Below, one piece after another: positions 5,374 through 7,039 of a DNA stretch of 7,039 nt; within the stretch, counting starts at the first letter, position 1; each line of letters starts with the position of its first letter. A model generated the notes under the pieces. It made no database searches, was not told where the DNA came from, and saw nothing but the letters and a program-made list of their open reading frames with translations. Source of the DNA: Desulfobacteraceae bacterium (lineage in GTDB: Bacteria; Desulfobacterota; DSM-4660; Desulfatiglandales; Desulfatiglandaceae). A program made the position numbers and the translations under genes. Location of the stretch: the NCBI GenBank assembly GCA_030612945.1, contig JAUWMY010000124.1, positions 1 to 7,039 of the forward strand, read 5' to 3'.

Positions 5374-7039
5374 CTAGACCTCCTTACCCTGAAAAAACGA
5401 GACAATACTTTCTGCCAAAGTTCGGTTTATTCCCTGGACGCTGACCAGTACTTCCACAGTTGCTTCTGCAACGGCATTTATGTCTTTAAAATGCCTGAGA
5501 AGGAGCTTCTTTCTTTTGACACCAATACCAGGGATAAGGTCCAGTTCGGACCCCTTCAGGTTTTTCCCCCTCAGCTTCCGGTGGTAGGTTATGGCGCGGC
5601 GATGAGCCTCATCTCGAATTCGCATCATTAGAAGCAATACAGGGTGATCGCCCCTGAGCCATATGGGGGTTTTCCGCCCCGGAATATATATTTTGTCGTG
5701 TTTTTCCTGCTGACTCTTATCCTGCTTTGCGATAGATATTACCTCCGGGGCATCCGGATTCTCCTGCCGATCCAGCACATTTTTAACAACTGCAAGATGC
5801 CCTTTACCACCATCCACTAAAAACAGATCCGGTAAATGCCCTTTAGATACTCTTCTCTCCACCAGTTCTGCCATCATTCCGTAATCATCGATGCCGTTAA
5901 CCACGTTCATCCTGTAGTTTCGATATCCTGATCTATGAGGCAGGCCATCAACAAAGGAGACGATGCTTCCCACTGCCTCATCCCCTTGCAGGTTGGAAAT
6001 ATCGAGTCCCTCTATGTAATGGGGAGGCATTTTAAGCTTCAGAACTGACTGAACAGCGCTTGCGAGGTCTTCTTTTTGGCTCTCCCAACGGCCTTTCAGC
6101 AGATTTTCCGCATTGGCCACCGCCATCTCGACCAGTCGGAGCTTTTCGCCCCTGAGGGGTCGGTGGATCACAACCTTGTGCCCTGCCAAATCACTAAGCC
6201 ATTCTGTAATGGGAAGAAGATCTTCAACCGGCTCAGAAATGAGAATCCGTTTGGGGATAAAGGCCTCGCGACGATAGTACTGCTTTAAAAAGCCCTCCAG
6301 GACCTCCGCAGAATCCCAGGGCTGATTCCGGAATATGTAATCGCGACTGCCCATCAGTGAGCCCTTACGGACAAACAGGATTATAAGCTGATGCATGCGC
6401 TCTTTTTTGGCCAGCCCGATGATGTCCTCATCTTCCATTCTCGGAGATACCACGTGCTGCCGTTCCACTGTCTTTTCTATAGCTCTAATCTGATCCCTTA
6501 TTCCTGCAGCCCTCTCAAATTCCAGATGCTCCCCTGCCTCGACCATTTTTTTTCGCAACTGTTCTGTCAGTTCCCGATTACGGCCTTCCAGAAACAGTCT
6601 GACCTGCTGAACCACCTCGCGGTACTTTGAAACAGGGATATCAAGCGTGCAGGGACCGAGGCATCTATCCATTTCGTAATTCAGGCAGGGTCTTGTGCGT
6701 TTCGGCAGTCCCTTGGTTTTACATTTCCGGATCGGAAAAACCCGTTCAATAAACTTGAGTGTACTGCGCACAGCATTGGCAGAGGAAAAGGGACCAAAAT
6801 AAAGGGCTCCGTCCTTCCCGATCCTTCTTACAATACCCAAATGGGGATACGGTTCATTGATATCAAGCCGGAGGCAGGGGTACCGCTTGTCGTCCCTGAG
6901 AATAACGTTGTAGCGTGGCATATACTTCTTGATGAGATTGCTCTCAAGGATAAATGCCTCTTTTTCGGTTAAAGTGAGCAGGTAATCAAGGCCTGAAGCC
7001 CTTTTCATCATCAGGGAGGTTTTATCAGGGAGGTCAGAA
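5374..7039 (-). CDS. uvrC: UvrABC system protein C, N-terminus beyond the window
   Basis: UvrC makes both incisions around a lesion in nucleotide excision repair, in complex with UvrB. The visible part has 554 residues; numbering below starts at the Met encoded at 7009-7011. In order come the end of the GIY-YIG domain (TEKEAFILESNLIKKY, 15-30), four cysteines at 97, 109, 117 and 121 with the spacing of the E. coli UvrC iron-sulfur cluster, a UVR helical hairpin that binds UvrB (about 145-180), the RNase H-like nuclease with Asp337, Asp375/376, Asp400 and His470, and a helix-hairpin-helix pair (about 492-541). The frame stays open past 7011, reading SDLPDKTSL to the edge, as expected of UvrC. 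So the gene is cut by the window, with the GIY and YIG motifs outside; the cysteine alignment suggests about 48 residues are missing. It is convergent with the ligase gene. Confidence 0.97.
   Translation of the reverse strand, partial: SDLPDKTSLMMKRASGLDYLLTLTEKEAFILESNLIKKYMPRYNVILRDDKRYPCLRLDINEPYPHLGIVRRIGKDGALYFGPFSSANAVRSTLKFIERVFPIRKCKTKGLPKRTRPCLNYEMDRCLGPCTLDIPVSKYREVVQQVRLFLEGRNRELTEQLRKKMVEAGEHLEFERAAGIRDQIRAIEKTVERQHVVSPRMEDEDIIGLAKKERMHQLIILFVRKGSLMGSRDYIFRNQPWDSAEVLEGFLKQYYRREAFIPKRILISEPVEDLLPITEWLSDLAGHKVVIHRPLRGEKLRLVEMAVANAENLLKGRWESQKEDLASAVQSVLKLKMPPHYIEGLDISNLQGDEAVGSIVSFVDGLPHRSGYRNYRMNVVNGIDDYGMMAELVERRVSKGHLPDLFLVDGGKGHLAVVKNVLDRQENPDAPEVISIAKQDKSQQEKHDKIYIPGRKTPIWLRGDHPVLLLMMRIRDEAHRRAITYHRKLRGKNLKGSELDLIPGIGVKRKKLLLRHFKDINAVAEATVEVLVSVQGINRTLAESIVSFFQGKEV

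Noticed and set aside
5374..7011. UvrC that starts at 7011 and naturally lacks the GIY-YIG core
   Set aside because: The frame remains open from 7011 to the window edge and encodes DKTSL, matching the usual UvrC sequence before this point, so the missing part is an edge effect rather than a true truncation.

Overview
The window looks like ordinary chromosomal DNA from an anaerobic bacterium. An origin in Desulfobacterota (deltaproteobacterial sulfate reducers or syntrophs) is a guess, based on the style of the proteins, the mid-range base composition and the degenerate 7-8 bp tandem repeats between genes. No marker gene here fixes the taxonomy.

Layout from left to right. A near-consensus promoter (29-57) drives a 60-residue two-helix membrane protein (143-325, +), which ends at a strong hairpin (385-422) shared with the convergent folD gene (456-1364, -). 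FolD is the bifunctional C1-folate enzyme. Between the divergently transcribed folD and cutA lies a 414-bp spacer. It holds a 167-bp element (1404-1570) bounded by 29-bp imperfect terminal inverted repeats, each made of CCTCG followed by degenerate octamers. cutA (1779-2093, +) converges on a DedA-family membrane protein gene (2114-2749, -), and a heptamer repeat at their junction encodes the last DedA residues. A divergent promoter region (2750-2931) leads into a probable two-gene operon: a membrane-anchored TPR protein (2932-3609, +) and an acyl-CoA synthetase/AMP ligase (3644-5215, +). The ligase converges on uvrC (5374 to the right edge, -), which is cut by the window edge and lacks its N-terminal GIY-YIG catalytic core here.

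The genes do not form one pathway. They are housekeeping or maintenance functions: one-carbon folate metabolism, metal tolerance, membrane homeostasis, an envelope TPR protein, acyl activation and nucleotide excision repair. I see no phage, CRISPR, toxin-antitoxin or defence system. The least explained items are the inverted-repeat octamer element, the heptamer array and the small membrane protein with its own promoter and terminator.
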